A stretch of DNA of 64,000 bases, from NCBI GenBank assembly GCA_023105745.1, contig JALGQZ010000004.1, positions 63,957,112 to 64,021,111 of the forward strand. The letters run 5' to 3'. The stretch comes from Austropuccinia psidii. Taxonomy: Eukaryota > Basidiomycota > Pucciniomycetes > Pucciniales > Sphaerophragmiaceae. The notes below the pieces were generated by a model, which saw only the letters and a list, made by a program, of their open reading frames with translations, had not been told where the DNA came from and made no database searches. Positions 50,093 to 61,213 of the stretch are shown here, one piece after another (the first letter of the stretch is position 1; the number at the start of each line of letters is the position of its first letter). A program made the position numbers and the translations under genes.

Positions 50093-50143
50093 TTTCACGT
50101 CAATTTAAAGATAAAAGGTGAAAATATAAGATAAAACACACAC
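50079..50143 (-). other. Candidate intron in the element B leader ORF
   Basis: 65 nt, donor GTGTGT at 50143, acceptor CATACCAG. Same position as the 87-nt intron proposed in element A. The upstream exon has an in-frame stop, so B could not use it for a full protein. Confidence 0.4.
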
Positions 50144-50760
50144 CTTTTGGTGGTAATTTATTCTTTTATGAGTTAAATAAGGTGCCTCTTTTAGACATTT
50201 GCACCTCAATACTGTCTTCAGATTATGGACTAGTGATATATCTTTTACTGAGTCTGCTGCCAGCTGCACAGTATTTGATTAAAGACACTAGAAAAAAATT
50301 ATAAAAGACAAACAATTATTTTTTATACTTTTTAAAATATTTATAAAGATTTTTTATAAGTTTTATATTTTTTAATATTAAAAAAAATTATCCTTTTTAA
50401 AGAAAATGAATTAAAATTTAAGAATTTGAATCAAAATTAATTCAGAGTAACTCAAAAAATAATTTTATAAGTTTTTGGATGTGAAAAAGCCACCTGTAAA
50501 AAAAGTATAAAATTAAGCCAAATTCCTAAATGAAAAAGATTTCAAGACAATTTCAAAAATAAAAAAATTCATTTTAACTTTAAATTGAAAGAAAAAATTA
50601 TTAAATTAATATATTTTAGAGCTTAAAAGTATATTAATTAATTGCAAAAGGTTCAAAAAACACAGCCAAGCCTCCAAATATGAGATATGGGTAGGTATGG
50701 TAGTTTTTTAGAACAAAAAATTAAGTCTAGAATATGATTAAAGCCAAGTCTATGGATAAA

Positions 50761-50780
50761 ATCATGGCCAGGCCCCCAAA
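50761..50780 (-). other. Primer-binding-site region of element B
   Basis: TTTGGGGGCCTGGCCATGAT on the minus strand, one base different from element A. The flanking LTRs of A and B are otherwise mostly dissimilar, so this 20-bp identity points to selection. Confidence 0.6.
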
Positions 50781-52644
50781 TGTAAGATGTGACTATGAAA
50801 CTGATGATAATATTACTATTAATCAACAGTACTAGGTCTGTTCTTATGAAATATAATAATAAATTATTATTATAACCACAATTAAATAATTGAAGAATTA
50901 TTTCTTTTACATGTTAAACACTACTAGTGATTTTAACAGTGAGCAGTAATTGTCTACAAGAATCAATTACAAGAAGAATTTAATAATAAAATTATTTTAA
51001 TATATAATTATCTTTTGAAAGAATAATTATAAAGATAATTCTTGAAGAAAACTAATTTTAGAGAAAAACTTTCAGAATTAAGGATAAATGACTCACTTAT
51101 ACTCCAAAGAACTTATTGAAAGATATAAGTAGAGAAATTTGACGTAGAATTGTGGATTTAAGGGATTAAAATGATTTATAGCAGTATTACAGCAATATAT
51201 AGTTAGATTATATGATTTCAAGTCTTTCTGATTGATTCTGAAAGAATTAAAACACTTAAGAATAGCTTAACTAATACTTACTTGTTGGTAACAATCATAT
51301 AAATGGATAATAAGATGATTCTTGGAAAAAACAGCAAGAGGAGGCCTCTTTTAAGTCAACAACAGCTCACAGAGGCATGACATGGAGAAAACTGAAAAAT
51401 AAGTGAGTGAGAAGAAAAAAAAACCTTTGGGATTATTGATTGCATCATCTGTTGTCACATAAGATTATCATAATTACTTAATTGATGCTTTTACGTGACT
51501 ACCAACCCCAATATGATTGAGAATAAAAGGAGTAACACTTGTAAATCTTCTTTTATTCCAAAATAATCATTTATTTCTAAAAGTTATCAATGTTATTGGT
51601 AATCTCATCACAGGTTGTATTTACTGTGAATTTTTGAAGATACAGTGTTTCACGTGGAATAATCAAAAATGGACTGGAAGTAAGAATTTTAATTTTACTA
51701 GTAAGACTATAATTATTTTTGGTTGTACCATAGATAGTACAGTTATACATTGTCCTGAAAGTTTCAGAGAGATTCATTAAGAATTGTATTTTTAATAAAT
51801 TTTTGAAGTTTTTACCTCATTTCTATGTAGAATTGCAAATATCAGTGTTTAGCTGGTTGCTATGAGGTAAATCAATGGATAAAAGTCCAAAAAGGTTTTT
51901 AATTACTCTTTTAGGGTCTATAAATTTCAATGAATTAAGAATTGACATGTTTACAGGAGTCTAAGTAGCTCTTTACCTCCTTGGCACATCAAAATAGCAG
52001 GTTATTTGCTATTTTCTTATGATTTACTGTAGCTGTAACATGGTAACCAAGTTCCCAAAGAGTTTTAGTTTACTAGTAGGGCCAAGATAAGCCATGGATC
52101 CAAGCTTTGGAGCTGTCCACGCATCTGAGGCCACAGAAGTTGGGTACCCTGGCTCTCTTTGATGTCTTTTGTCCCCCTTGCCTATTTTTCACGTCAAAAT
52201 AGAAATTTAAGCTTAAAGTGGGAAGAATACCATGATATTAAGTGCCCAAAACATGCATAACACTATTCTTAGTGTATATGTAACATGGGATTTCTCACAT
52301 TCCCATTATTTTGGTGTGAAATTAAGAAAAACAAAATTTTTCACGGATCTTTTATGTGGTATTGATGATGTGGTATTGAAGTATTTTCCGTATTACCACC
52401 TCAAAGAGTTAATTTGAGCTTATTAACTCTATGGAGCTACCCTAGGCAAATTTTTGTGTATAATCCAAATCTGGCCTTAAATCCATGGATTTAATTACTC
52501 AATAAAAAGTTATTCATCTTTTCTGAAATCAAAAATGATGAATTTTGGATATATGCATGACTTATGAGTTATGCATAATTCAGAATTTATTTTTAAGATC
52601 ATTGTGGCTTATTTGGGTATGTAAAATATACCTAAAGGCTCACA
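50781..52644 (-). repeat. 5' LTR of element B
   Basis: 1.86 kb. Compared with 42317-44236 it has a small deletion of about 20 bp near 50990 and another near 52220, plus scattered substitutions. Confidence 0.93.
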
Positions 52645-52649
52645 GAAGG
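52645..52649. other. Right target-site duplication of element B (gaagg)
   Basis: Perfect match to 42312-42316. Confidence 0.9.
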
Positions 52650-53707
52650 TTGGGTGTTGAGCTTATGAGGGATATGGAGGGCAGCTTGATGGTGGGTGTG
52701 TTGGTGATAAGGGGTATAGGTATTGATAATTGATGATGGACCATATCAATTGAATAAAAATCATTGCAATGGAAAAAAAACATACTCAAACAATTTAAAT
52801 ATCCATTTTATCTCAAAAAATAAATTTAAAACCCTATTGGTGAGAAACCTAAAGCTTTCAAAATTTGTAAAAAAGGATTGGTTTATTGTGATTTCTCAGG
52901 GAACAAAATATAAATACATGGCTGAAAGACTTCTGGTTGGGAATATTATTTTTGATGGTTTTGTGAGAAAAAAAGTGGAGCTAAATGAATGAGGAGGGAT
53001 GTAAAATGACTATTTTTTAATAATGAAACATATTGAAATGAGATATTTTTTTTCTGAAGTGGGTTGGAGGAATTAATGTAAGTTTTTTTTGAATTGAGGT
53101 TTTTCAGTGAGAAAAGATGCTGATTCTTGATAAAGTTTTATTGAAAAGTTGGCTGGTTGTCATTAAATAACAGCTGAATTCAAGAGAAATATTTGAAATG
53201 AATCTACATAGAAACAATTAAATTCAAAAATTCTTTTCTTTCAGAAAGAAGAAACTTGGTTGGAAAATTCATTTTACCATTCTTAAAATTAATACATACC
53301 ACAGTCTATAAAACACATTTTCAAATCTCTGAAAAATAATTTTTCCATTGTACTCAAAATATAAATTCCTTTTTATATAATAAAAAGAATCTGGTTGGAA
53401 AATTGGATTTAAAATTATTCAAATAAATATATACCTGTCACATGGTGGAATGTGATCTTCAGCTTGCCTTTATTAACCAGTTTTAAACCAGTTTGATAGA
53501 CTTTTTTGGAAATAGCTCCCTTTGTTTAGGTCTGGAAGACAGAATTGTGACAGTACCAAATAATAAAAAGTAATTATTAACATCTTATTATTATAATTTT
53601 CTCAACATATTCTATTGCACAAATCTTTGGACGTGTACTTGAAATTATTGCCTGATTATTCCAAGAAAAATGAAGAAATGGATGAGGATTATATATCTTT
53701 CCACACG
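52650..53707. other. Flank of element B with one unassigned plus-strand ORF
   Basis: It opens with a G-rich tract (to about 52720), followed by an 89-codon frame at 52723-52992 (ending V-R-K-K-V-E-L-N-E) with no recognisable domain. It may be a fragment of an unidentified gene. The rest is AT-rich. Confidence 0.35.
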
Positions 53708-55007
53708 CTAAAATAAATTCTTAATTAATGAAGATATTTTATCTACCTTGGAAAAAGGCCTGGAATAGCTCATAGACAAAATTTTCAAATCCATCTGACA
53801 TTTATTTCCTTTACATTGAATTTCCCTGTAAAATTTCTCTTTCTCAGAATAAAGTTCACACTGATGTATTCTCTCCTCAAATGCAGATTTATTCTGGCTC
53901 TTTTTATCTTCCAAAATCTGATCATAAACCTTCCCCAAATAAAAGTACAATTGAATCTCCTTCAAGAATGTTTTATATTTGATTTTCTTGAGATCTTCTC
54001 CTTTTGTGTCATTCCACTTTAGTTTATCCCAATCCAAATGTTGAATTTGGAAATTTTAATCAAATATCAAAAAGAATGAGCATAAAGTAATAAAAATGAA
54101 TTATTTTGACTCACTATTTGTTTTAATTTCCAATAAATGTGCATATTATTGTGAAAACAATTGCGTAGATTTTTTCCTCTCACCACTACAATCATTCAGG
54201 TTGAAATTTACAAAGATTTTCTCATGTTCAATTGGATTTCTATTTAAGTTTTGTTAGGATGAAAAGGATGGAAGCCTGTAATACAACTGAAGAATCTTTG
54301 GGCCCACAATAAATAACACTTTCAGATTGGCCCACCACATCTTATTGCACACCTGATTTTTGACTTTCATGACATGTTTCATAATTTATTTCTTGAATTA
54401 TTGTGTTATGAAATTTAAATTGATATAAAGATATTAAAAAGATAATAACAACATAACAGTTTGAATAAACTTCATTCTTGTTGTTCAAAGCTAAATATTC
54501 CTCCTGAAAATTAAATGTAGAAATTGGTTTTATCTTGGGCTTGTGAACAAATAAAGTATCCATTTCAGTATAGCATAGAAGCATTCTTTCAAGTTTATCA
54601 GAAATTGCCTTTATAACCTATATCTCATAATCTTTTGTGACCCCTGAACCAGTGGAATTCTCAAAGTTTCTGTACAAATTATATTTAATTCTTTATATTT
54701 GATATTGGTCATACATAGCTTCTTCTGTAAGATCCAAGGGGCTGAATGGATTTTCATTCAAATAAGTAGAAATAAGCTTTAATCCATTTTGTATGCTTGA
54801 AGGTTTCATTAAAAGAAAATATTTACCACTTTTCCTAAAAAAGGAATCATAATTAATTCTGTTCTTTAAACAATTGATAACACCTTTATAATTGACCTGA
54901 GTGAGATGGTAAGAAGGCCGTAATGGCTGTGAGGTGCCTTTTTTGAAATGAATTAAACATTTGAGATTTGATACATGGTATCTTGAAAGAAGTCTATGAC
55001 AAGCCAA
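53708..55007 (-). pseudogene. Decayed gene of unknown function
   Basis: A run of minus-strand frames reads as one broken protein. From 55007 one register passes stops near 54693 and 54627 and stays coherent to about 54470 (Y-L-N-E-N-P-F-S-P-L-D-L-T-E-E, then Y-N-L-Y-R-N-F-E, E-R-M-L-L-C-Y-T-E-M-D-T). Fragments with R-C-G-G-P-I and I-T-G-F-H-P-F-H-P follow near 54.3 kb. A 109-codon charged helical segment ends at 53708. A candidate donor GTGAGT lies near 54114. Base composition and peptide quality suggest a former gene, possibly transposon-derived. I do not recognise the family. Confidence 0.45.
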
Positions 55008-55069
55008 ATTAAATAAAAATTATCTAAAAAGAAACAATTTGATACTTAAGGTTAAGAAGGTAAATTTGA

Positions 55070-55352
55070 ATGAAAGGTCCCAATGAGAGTGATGATGAGT
55101 ATTTCTGTGTTGAATTGGAAAATTGGATAGTTGGAGAACTACCAAAACAATTTGAACTGAAAAATATATTTATTAGGCTTGGAATTAAAAATCCTGAATT
55201 TTGCAAAACTCATATTTGGGTTAAATTAAGGGTCCCTCAGTTAAAAAAAAATAGAATTTGAATTTGAAGGACTAGGGTTTTTCATGTGATGTTTCCTGAA
55301 AAAACCCACATTTGTTTAATGTGGTATTTAGAAGGTTTGGAATTACCTAATT
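55070..55352 (+). pseudogene. Unassigned coding fragment
   Basis: The plus-strand frame 55070-55261 (D-D-E-Y-F-C-V-E-L-E-N-W-I-V-G-E-L-P) continues past two stops as R-V-F-H-V-M-F-P-E-K-T-H. The peptide looks gene-like (mixed charge, Trp-containing) but matches no family I know. It diverges head-to-head from the minus-strand relic at 53708-55007. Confidence 0.3.
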
Positions 55353-55485
55353 TGCTAATATAATTATAATAAATAATCAAATATTCCATCAGTAAAGAAT
55401 AAATAACATAAAAAACACTTAAGCTTAAGATTTATGAAAGGATATTTTTTTGAATAAAATTAATTCATATGTTCATTAGGGGGTG

Positions 55486-55700
55486 TCAAGCCTACAAAAT
55501 ATTCAATTTGAAATCTTGTACTTCTTGAGATAATCCCAAAATTAAATTTATGAGTTTACTAAATGAAAAAACCCAAAAGGCATGATATTTCAAGGTACAG
55601 AGGCCGTATTTTTTGGTGAAAAATCATAAATTTCATTTCAAAAAAGACCAAATTTTCTTTACCCAAGGAAATATTTCTAAGTCACAACTCATCAAGCTGA
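55486..55700 (+). repeat. Harbinger-type element terminus
   Basis: TTA followed by GGGGGTGTCAA at 55486-55499 matches the terminus at 13663-13676, with similarity extending inward (TTTGAAATCTTG, then a TCCCAAAATTAAATTTATG-like block). No transposase or opposite end was found downstream, so it is a truncated copy or a MITE-like derivative. Confidence 0.5.
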
Positions 55701-56554
55701 TATTACTTTCTATCATGAAATCAGAAAAATTAATTTAATATTTAAGAAAATTTGAAATATAGAATTTTTTATTCTTGAACACTCAGATGAATAAAATATT
55801 TAAATATAAAAGCAATTCATTTGCAAAAAATTAAAACCAATTGAGGTTAAAGTATAGATTTCTTAGAAACAACATCTGTAGCACATTCACTCAAAGAATA
55901 CTAATTAAAAGAAATAAGACCAACAGAAGGAAATTACGAGAATAATAGGTTTTTGAACTGGTTTAGTATTTGTTTAATTCTTATATTTCAATAATACTAT
56001 TCTAATGAATATTTTTTGAGCTATGATTTAGATCTATCCCATTATTTTTATTGTAATCAAGATAAAATCTGGAATCTCAAATTTACAGCAACAAATGTAT
56101 TTAGAAATTGGAGAAATATGAGTTAAAGCTTTATAAATATTACTACATTTTTATTGATATCTTAAGGAATCTTGAATATACTTATTAAATTATTTTATAT
56201 TTTGAGCTTTAAAATACTGCATTTAAGCTTTTTTTATCATACTACTGGAATAAATAGATTATAAAAGAATCCAAAAAAATTCAACATCAAAGTTTGGTGT
56301 GAAAAACTTTTTATTAGAAATGAAAAAAAATATTAATTTAGCTATATAAATAATTTATGTTTTGTTTTTATTAAGTAATCAATATTACTGAATCATCTTA
56401 TTTCTGAAAGGTTCATCTTCAAGTTATTCAGGATATACTGAAACTGGGTCACTAAGACCAATGAAATTAAAGCACACTTATAAGACAAAAAAGCAAAGGA
56501 AAGAGTAAAATATAATATATATTGTTTTTTTAATTGAAAGGGGAGAGGAAGAAG
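55701..56554. other. AT-rich stretch without gene
   Basis: Short ORFs only, no recognisable motif. A purine-rich tract lies just before the solo LTR (about 56536-56554). Confidence 0.5.
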
Positions 56555-56788
56555 CTTATTGTAAGATTTGTCTATGAGGCTTTGGATAATATTACTCTTT
56601 ATCAAGAGTACAATTACTTCTCTTATGAAATATAATGAATAAATTCATTATAGCAACAAATAAATAAGTAATCATTTAATTATTTTTTAATTTGTATACA
56701 ATGATAGTGATTACAACAGTAAGCAGTAATTTTCTACTAGGATCAATTACCAGAAGTATTAATAATGAAAATTTCTATTAAATTAATA

Positions 56789-56796
56789 TACAATTA
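56789..56796. other. Left 8-bp target duplication of M4
   Basis: tacaatta here, taaaatta at 61214-61221 (7 of 8). The empty site in the element B LTR reads aaaattatttt, which supports the boundary. Confidence 0.7.
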
Positions 56797-56887
56797 GGGT
56801 GTTGGTAAACACACATAAGCTTTTAGTAAAAACACGTAAGCCCTTACGTGTTTTTACCAATTTATGGTAAAAACACGTAAGTGACCT
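56797..56887. repeat. M4 left terminal inverted repeat array
   Basis: Three or more copies of gtaaaaacacgtaag or its complement in alternating orientation. Adjacent copies form perfect hairpins (near 56828-56858). Confidence 0.8.
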
Positions 56888-58168
56888 TAATTTTCAAAAA
56901 AAAAATCCTCAGGCTCAGTTTTGAGGATTTTTTCAATTTTTTTTGCCATATTTTTCCCGACTTGGCATGTCAATAAGCACAAATTTTTTCAAATTTCTTT
57001 TTTTGCCAAATTTCGCAAATTTGGCCAATATGCCAAAATGGAATATTTTTTTCAAAAATTCATTTAAAATCTTCCCACTTATGAATTTACTTAATATTCT
57101 TTTTAAAATGAAGGGTTCAATGTGAAGAATAAAGCACCAGAATCCCATAATTTTGGGAATTTTTTTGGTTGGGACAAGTGAAGGCGCAAAAAGGGTTTTT
57201 TTTCAAATGTTTTTTCCCGTCATTGTAATATGCCTATTTTTAAAAGGTGAATTTAATAACTTCCCACTTATGAATTTCCTTCATTTTTTTTTTAAATTAA
57301 AGGATTCAATCTGGACAATAAAGAACCAGAAGCTCATGAATTGGAATTTTTTTTTGGGTGGGACAACAAGTGAAGGCGCAATGAGTGTTTTTTTTAACTG
57401 TTTTTTCTCTTGTGTGTAATATGAATATTTTCAAGTACAAAAGTTCCACATGTTTGATAAAAAAGGAGACTGAGGTGGGATTTAAGCAATAAATATGACT
57501 GAGGAGGGGGATAATTGGAATAAATTGTATATACAAAAATCATTCAATCAGAATCAACCTACAAAATAGTGGGTTTTTTCTGAGAGGGGGGGAGGAAGAT
57601 TGGACAAATACAACATTCTGTGTTTCTTAAATTTATCAGCCCACCCCAGGGCTTGTGGTTGGGCATGAATCTCCCAGTTCACAGTAATGGGGGGGACAGG
57701 ATAAACTTTAGAAATGATGATGTCCAAAGGAACAAAATGAGCACAACTATTCAAGAAGCAGATGAAAATGGGGGGATTATCATTTGGAGGACAGAAATAA
57801 GGGAAAAAAGAAAAAGATTGGGCTGTGGAATAAAAGAAAACTGGTCTTTTATACTTATTTGCAATTGGATCCCCCATGTCAGGCATGGAAATCCACTTGC
57901 TTTTTGGAGCCTGGCCAACATCTTCATACCATTCAATTCTTTCCAAATAAGAGGATACTGAGGGAATTAAGGTGTACATGGCTTCATAAAGGTCTTGATT
58001 TTGTTGAATTTCTTCAGCCAAGTCACCTCTGACATCAGCCCATTGATCTTGAGTCTTGTAAATGAAGTGGGATACTGTTCTGTAGCCACAGTTTCCATCA
58101 CCCTGGACATTGATGGCCTTGAAGGTGTGTTTAAATATAAACTTGGGCAAGTCTTCTGAGCCAGTTAT

Positions 58169-58247
58169 CTGATAAAATAAGTACAAAAAATGAATAAATA
58201 TCAAAATAAACAACATAAAATTACATTAAAAAGAATCAGAAACTCAC
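58169..58247 (-). other. Third intron of the M4 gene (before the OTU exon)
   Basis: 79 nt, GTGAGT...TTATCAG, joining the zinc-knuckle exon to the exon that begins I-T-G-S-E-D-L-P. An equivalent intron is visible in M1 and M3. Confidence 0.75.
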
Positions 58248-58898
58248 AAACAGCTTGGAGCATTCATCACTTGTGTGATAGTTGCTTTGACAATGCTCAC
58301 AGGTCAAGTCAATTGCATCATAGATATTCAAACTGGTGGCAGGCTTGTGTGATTTTCTTTGTGATGTTTTGCTTCCAATTGCCAATATTCTTGACCTTCT
58401 AAGGGTTACTTCTGATTTATTTAATTCAGTTGCTGAGGGTAGTGAATCTGATGAACTGATGGATTTAGATAATGAGTCCTCAGAATCTTCAGAATCTTCA
58501 GATGAGTCCACTTCCATAATTGGAGAGGGGACATTTGACTGGGATCTTGAAGTTGTTGTGCTGGTCACTTTTGATGGGGGTCTTCCTCTTCTCTTGGATT
58601 GACTTTCAATAATTTCAAATCTTGAAGGTTCTCTTTTGTTTTTATTCTTGGCTCCTTGGGGTCTTCCACGGATATTCTTGCATTCTAGAGGGTCTTCATA
58701 ATATTGATCATCCTCTTGACTCTTGGGAATTTGATCAAATGGGACTTTTACAGTCAAAACATCTTGAAAATGCTGGAGTATTGGAGTGATTTCTGCCATT
58801 GGTCTTTGGAACAGGTCTTCCCCAATGTCTTCAAATATTTTCTTGGCTTCATTCTTTCTTTCTTTTTCAACACTTTGATCATCACCTTGAAAACCAGT

Positions 58899-58970
58899 CT
58901 GAGAAGAATATGACAAATAAAATCAGTTAATAAGAAAAAAAATAATAAGAAGAAATTCAAAAACCCTCAC
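58899..58970 (-). other. Second intron of the M4 gene
   Basis: 72 nt, GTGAGG...TTCTCAG, between the DDE core and the AT-hook region. Conserved in M1 at 16805-16734. Confidence 0.75.
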
Positions 58971-59522
58971 AGGAAAATTCAAATGCCATTGAGGATGGAA
59001 GTCTGATAATTCAAGCCTTTGGCGCTTGGCAAATGCCTTTTGGGTCTTATGCTTGCAAGGAATGCCTTTATAATTGTTGTATTTGTTGGTGCTTTTTTTA
59101 TTTGGAGGAAATTTTGTTTTGAAATTTTCAAAGGCAATCTGAAGAGCATAATGAGACACCTTGCCATTGAGGGAACAGATGTGTGGAGGAAAATTCTTGA
59201 CATGGACAATCATTTCTTTGGAGATTCTGTTGATAATTTCAATAAATTGTTTTCTGAATGCCATGTGGAGTGCCCTGACTACCTCCAGGAGAGTACCAGT
59301 GGACTTTTGTAGCCAAAGTTTAACCATGGCATGGGCACCTTCAACTCTGGAGGTGGATCCCACACCCAGGTGGCAATGGTGGTTGGTCCAGGCTGGCACA
59401 TAATACTCCTTTAGAGGAAGCCAGGTATTTTACAAATACTGCAAGACCTCAGCATTTTTAACTTGCTTTTGAAGCTTCTTCCAGTTGTCTTTGAAAGACC
59501 TTTCAGTGGGTGAATACATAAG

Positions 59523-59609
59523 CTGAGAAAAGAATCCCAAAGTCATTAATAAAGACAATAATAAGAAAAAAAGTGAAATAAAATGAAATAAAGTGAAGAA
59601 GTATATTAC
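59523..59609 (-). other. First intron of the M4 gene
   Basis: 87 nt, GTAATA...TTCTCAG, within the DDE core after G-L-W-N-Q. Conserved in M1 at 18041-17950. Confidence 0.75.
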
Positions 59610-61104
59610 TTGATTCCAAAGGCCCATGAAATTTTCAAAATCAGTTCCATGACCAATTTTCTTCATGCAATGAGCAGATAAATCCTTGTTGATGTGCAAA
59701 ATGCATAGCATGACTTTGGAGTCTGGGAAGAGCTTCTTAATAGAGTTTTTCAAGGCCAGATCCCTGTCAATAACAATAAATGGAGGGGGAACAAGCTTGG
59801 TGTTGTTGAGGACCTTTTCAATGTATTAATTTAATGCCCAAGTATATGAAGTTTCATTTTCATTCTTCATCAAACAAAAAGCCCCAGAAAAGGTCTTATT
59901 TGTTGAGCTGAATCCAACAATATGAAAAAGGGGCATCTTGTACTTATTGGTTTTATAAGTACAATCCATAAGAATGACATGAGGAAAGCCATGAAGAAGT
60001 TTTATGGCCAGGGGGTGAGTAAAAAACAAGGAGGTAATGTGTCCCTCAGAATCCCTTGCAGAGGACCAAACAAAATTTTCTTCTTTGAGAGTGTCAATAA
60101 GAGCATCAATGGGCCTTCTGCCTTGCAGTTTGTCTTTCTTGATTTTCTTGACTTGGTTATAAATGTCTTGAAGGATTACAGGCCTGTCAGACTCCCTCTG
60201 GCTGCATAATTGGGCCTGAATTTGCCTTGGAATGAGCAGTGATTCAGACATTTGAGCAATTTTGGATGTTTCTTGCTCATTGAATTTCCTGAAAGCAGGA
60301 TGTGCCATGATATTTTCAGTGGCATCATGGCTATGTTCAGGATTTTTGACTTTAAGAGTCCAAGTGGTACTCTTGGCATATTTCCTGGAATGAAGTCTAA
60401 AAGGACAGTCAAGCTTTCTTGAGGTGACTGTTTTGGAGAGGCTTTTGTTGGGATTTGGGGTTCCAGACCTGTCACAACATATTTCAATTTGGTTGTGGGT
60501 CATATTGGACCTCAAGGTGGACACAGCATACCCCTGAGCCCTGGCAACATTATGCACATGTTGCCAAAGAAGCTCAAGGGTCTGAAATTCACCTTCAGTG
60601 GGGGGTTGAAGCATTTTTTTAATGAAAATTATGTATAAAAGTAAAAAAAAGGGGGAATTGGGGGATTTGGAATGGGGTAAGAACCTTTCGAAATGTGAAA
60701 AAGAGGTGAAAAAAGGTGTGAAAAATGAACAGAAGTGGTTTAAATGTGGGATTAATTGATGAGGGATGGTAAAAAATTGAAAATTGAGAGGCTTGAAAGC
60801 AGGTTGTTGTGGTGGAAAATGCAGTCTTTGGGGGAAAAAAAGAAAAAAAAGTGTGAAAAGCTTTGCAAAATGGCTTTGATAATGCTGTTTTTCCAAAAAA
60901 AACAATGGTTTGGGGTGGGGATAATGTGGATTATTGGGGTGTTTGAGCTTGTTTGTTTTTTTTGGGGGGGGGGGCTGGGCAAAAAAATCTTAAACAATTT
61001 GGAGTTAGAGAGGTTTTGTGGGGAAAAAACCTCTTTTGGGAATGTTTTGGCCCAATACAGACCCAATGGTGTTTCATTTTTAATTAAAAATGGGCCCAGG
61101 GCAC

Positions 61105-61213
61105 CCCTTACGTGTTTTTACCAAATTATGGCCAAAACACGTAAGTTTTTAGTAAAAACACGTAAGCTCTTACATGTTTTTACCAATTTGCTTACGTGTT
61201 TTTACCAATACCC
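61105..61213. repeat. M4 right terminal inverted repeat array
   Basis: Five motif copies in alternating orientation, ending cttacgtgtttttaccaataccc. One more copy than in M1, so the array length varies between elements. Confidence 0.8.

Larger units (their letters stand above)
42317..52644 (-). mobile_element. Ty3/gypsy chromovirus B (two LTRs, perfect duplication)
   Basis: About 10.3 kb in minus orientation. The LTRs are 42317-44236 and 50781-52644, flanked by gaagg. It has the same gene order as element A and clear protein similarity throughout, but its LTRs are largely unlike those of A except at the ends (TGTGAGCC...CTTACA). It belongs to the same chromovirus group. Confidence 0.95.
57554..60614 (-). 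pseudogene. M4 MULE transposase-AT-hook-CCHC-OTU fusion, near-intact
   Basis: ATG 60614 (M-L-Q-P-P-T-E-G-E-F). Exons are 60614-59610, 59522-58971, 58898-58248 and 58168-57554. N-terminal DNA-binding region: I-C-C-x-R-S-G, C-P-F, H-S-H. DDE core: D in M-D-C-T-Y-K-T-N, D in V-I-D-R-D-L-A, E in S-T-S-R-V-E-G-A-H. Exon 3 has AT-hooks R-G-R-P and R-R-G-R-P-P-S-K, an acidic Ser tract, and a knuckle C-x2-C-x4-H-x4-C (C-E-H-C ... H-T-S-D-E-C). The OTU domain has Q-G-D-G-N-C-G-Y-R (Cys nucleophile) and C-A-H-F-V-P-L (catalytic His). Only two stops interrupt it, TAA 59826-59828 (Gln in M1) and TAA 59430-59432 (Glu in M1). Its last residues differ from M1 because of a C-run length change. Role: transposition, plus probable removal of ubiquitin or a related tag. 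Confidence 0.9.
56797..61213 (-). mobile_element. MULE M4 with OTU-type transposase gene, best-preserved copy
   Basis: About 4.4 kb, ends gggtgttggtaaac...ccaataccc, with the alternating 15-bp motif array at both ends. It is inserted in a solo chromovirus LTR, which gives an independent check of its boundaries. The gene lies on the minus strand with three introns. The subterminal non-coding DNA matches M1 and, in part, M2. Confidence 0.93.

Noticed and set aside
58336..58602. Plus-strand ORFs opposite the MULE genes (also 15607-15936, 16168-16425, 57620-57961, 59019-59312)
   Set aside because: Antisense shadows of the transposase exons. The minus-strand reading has the motifs and the introns.
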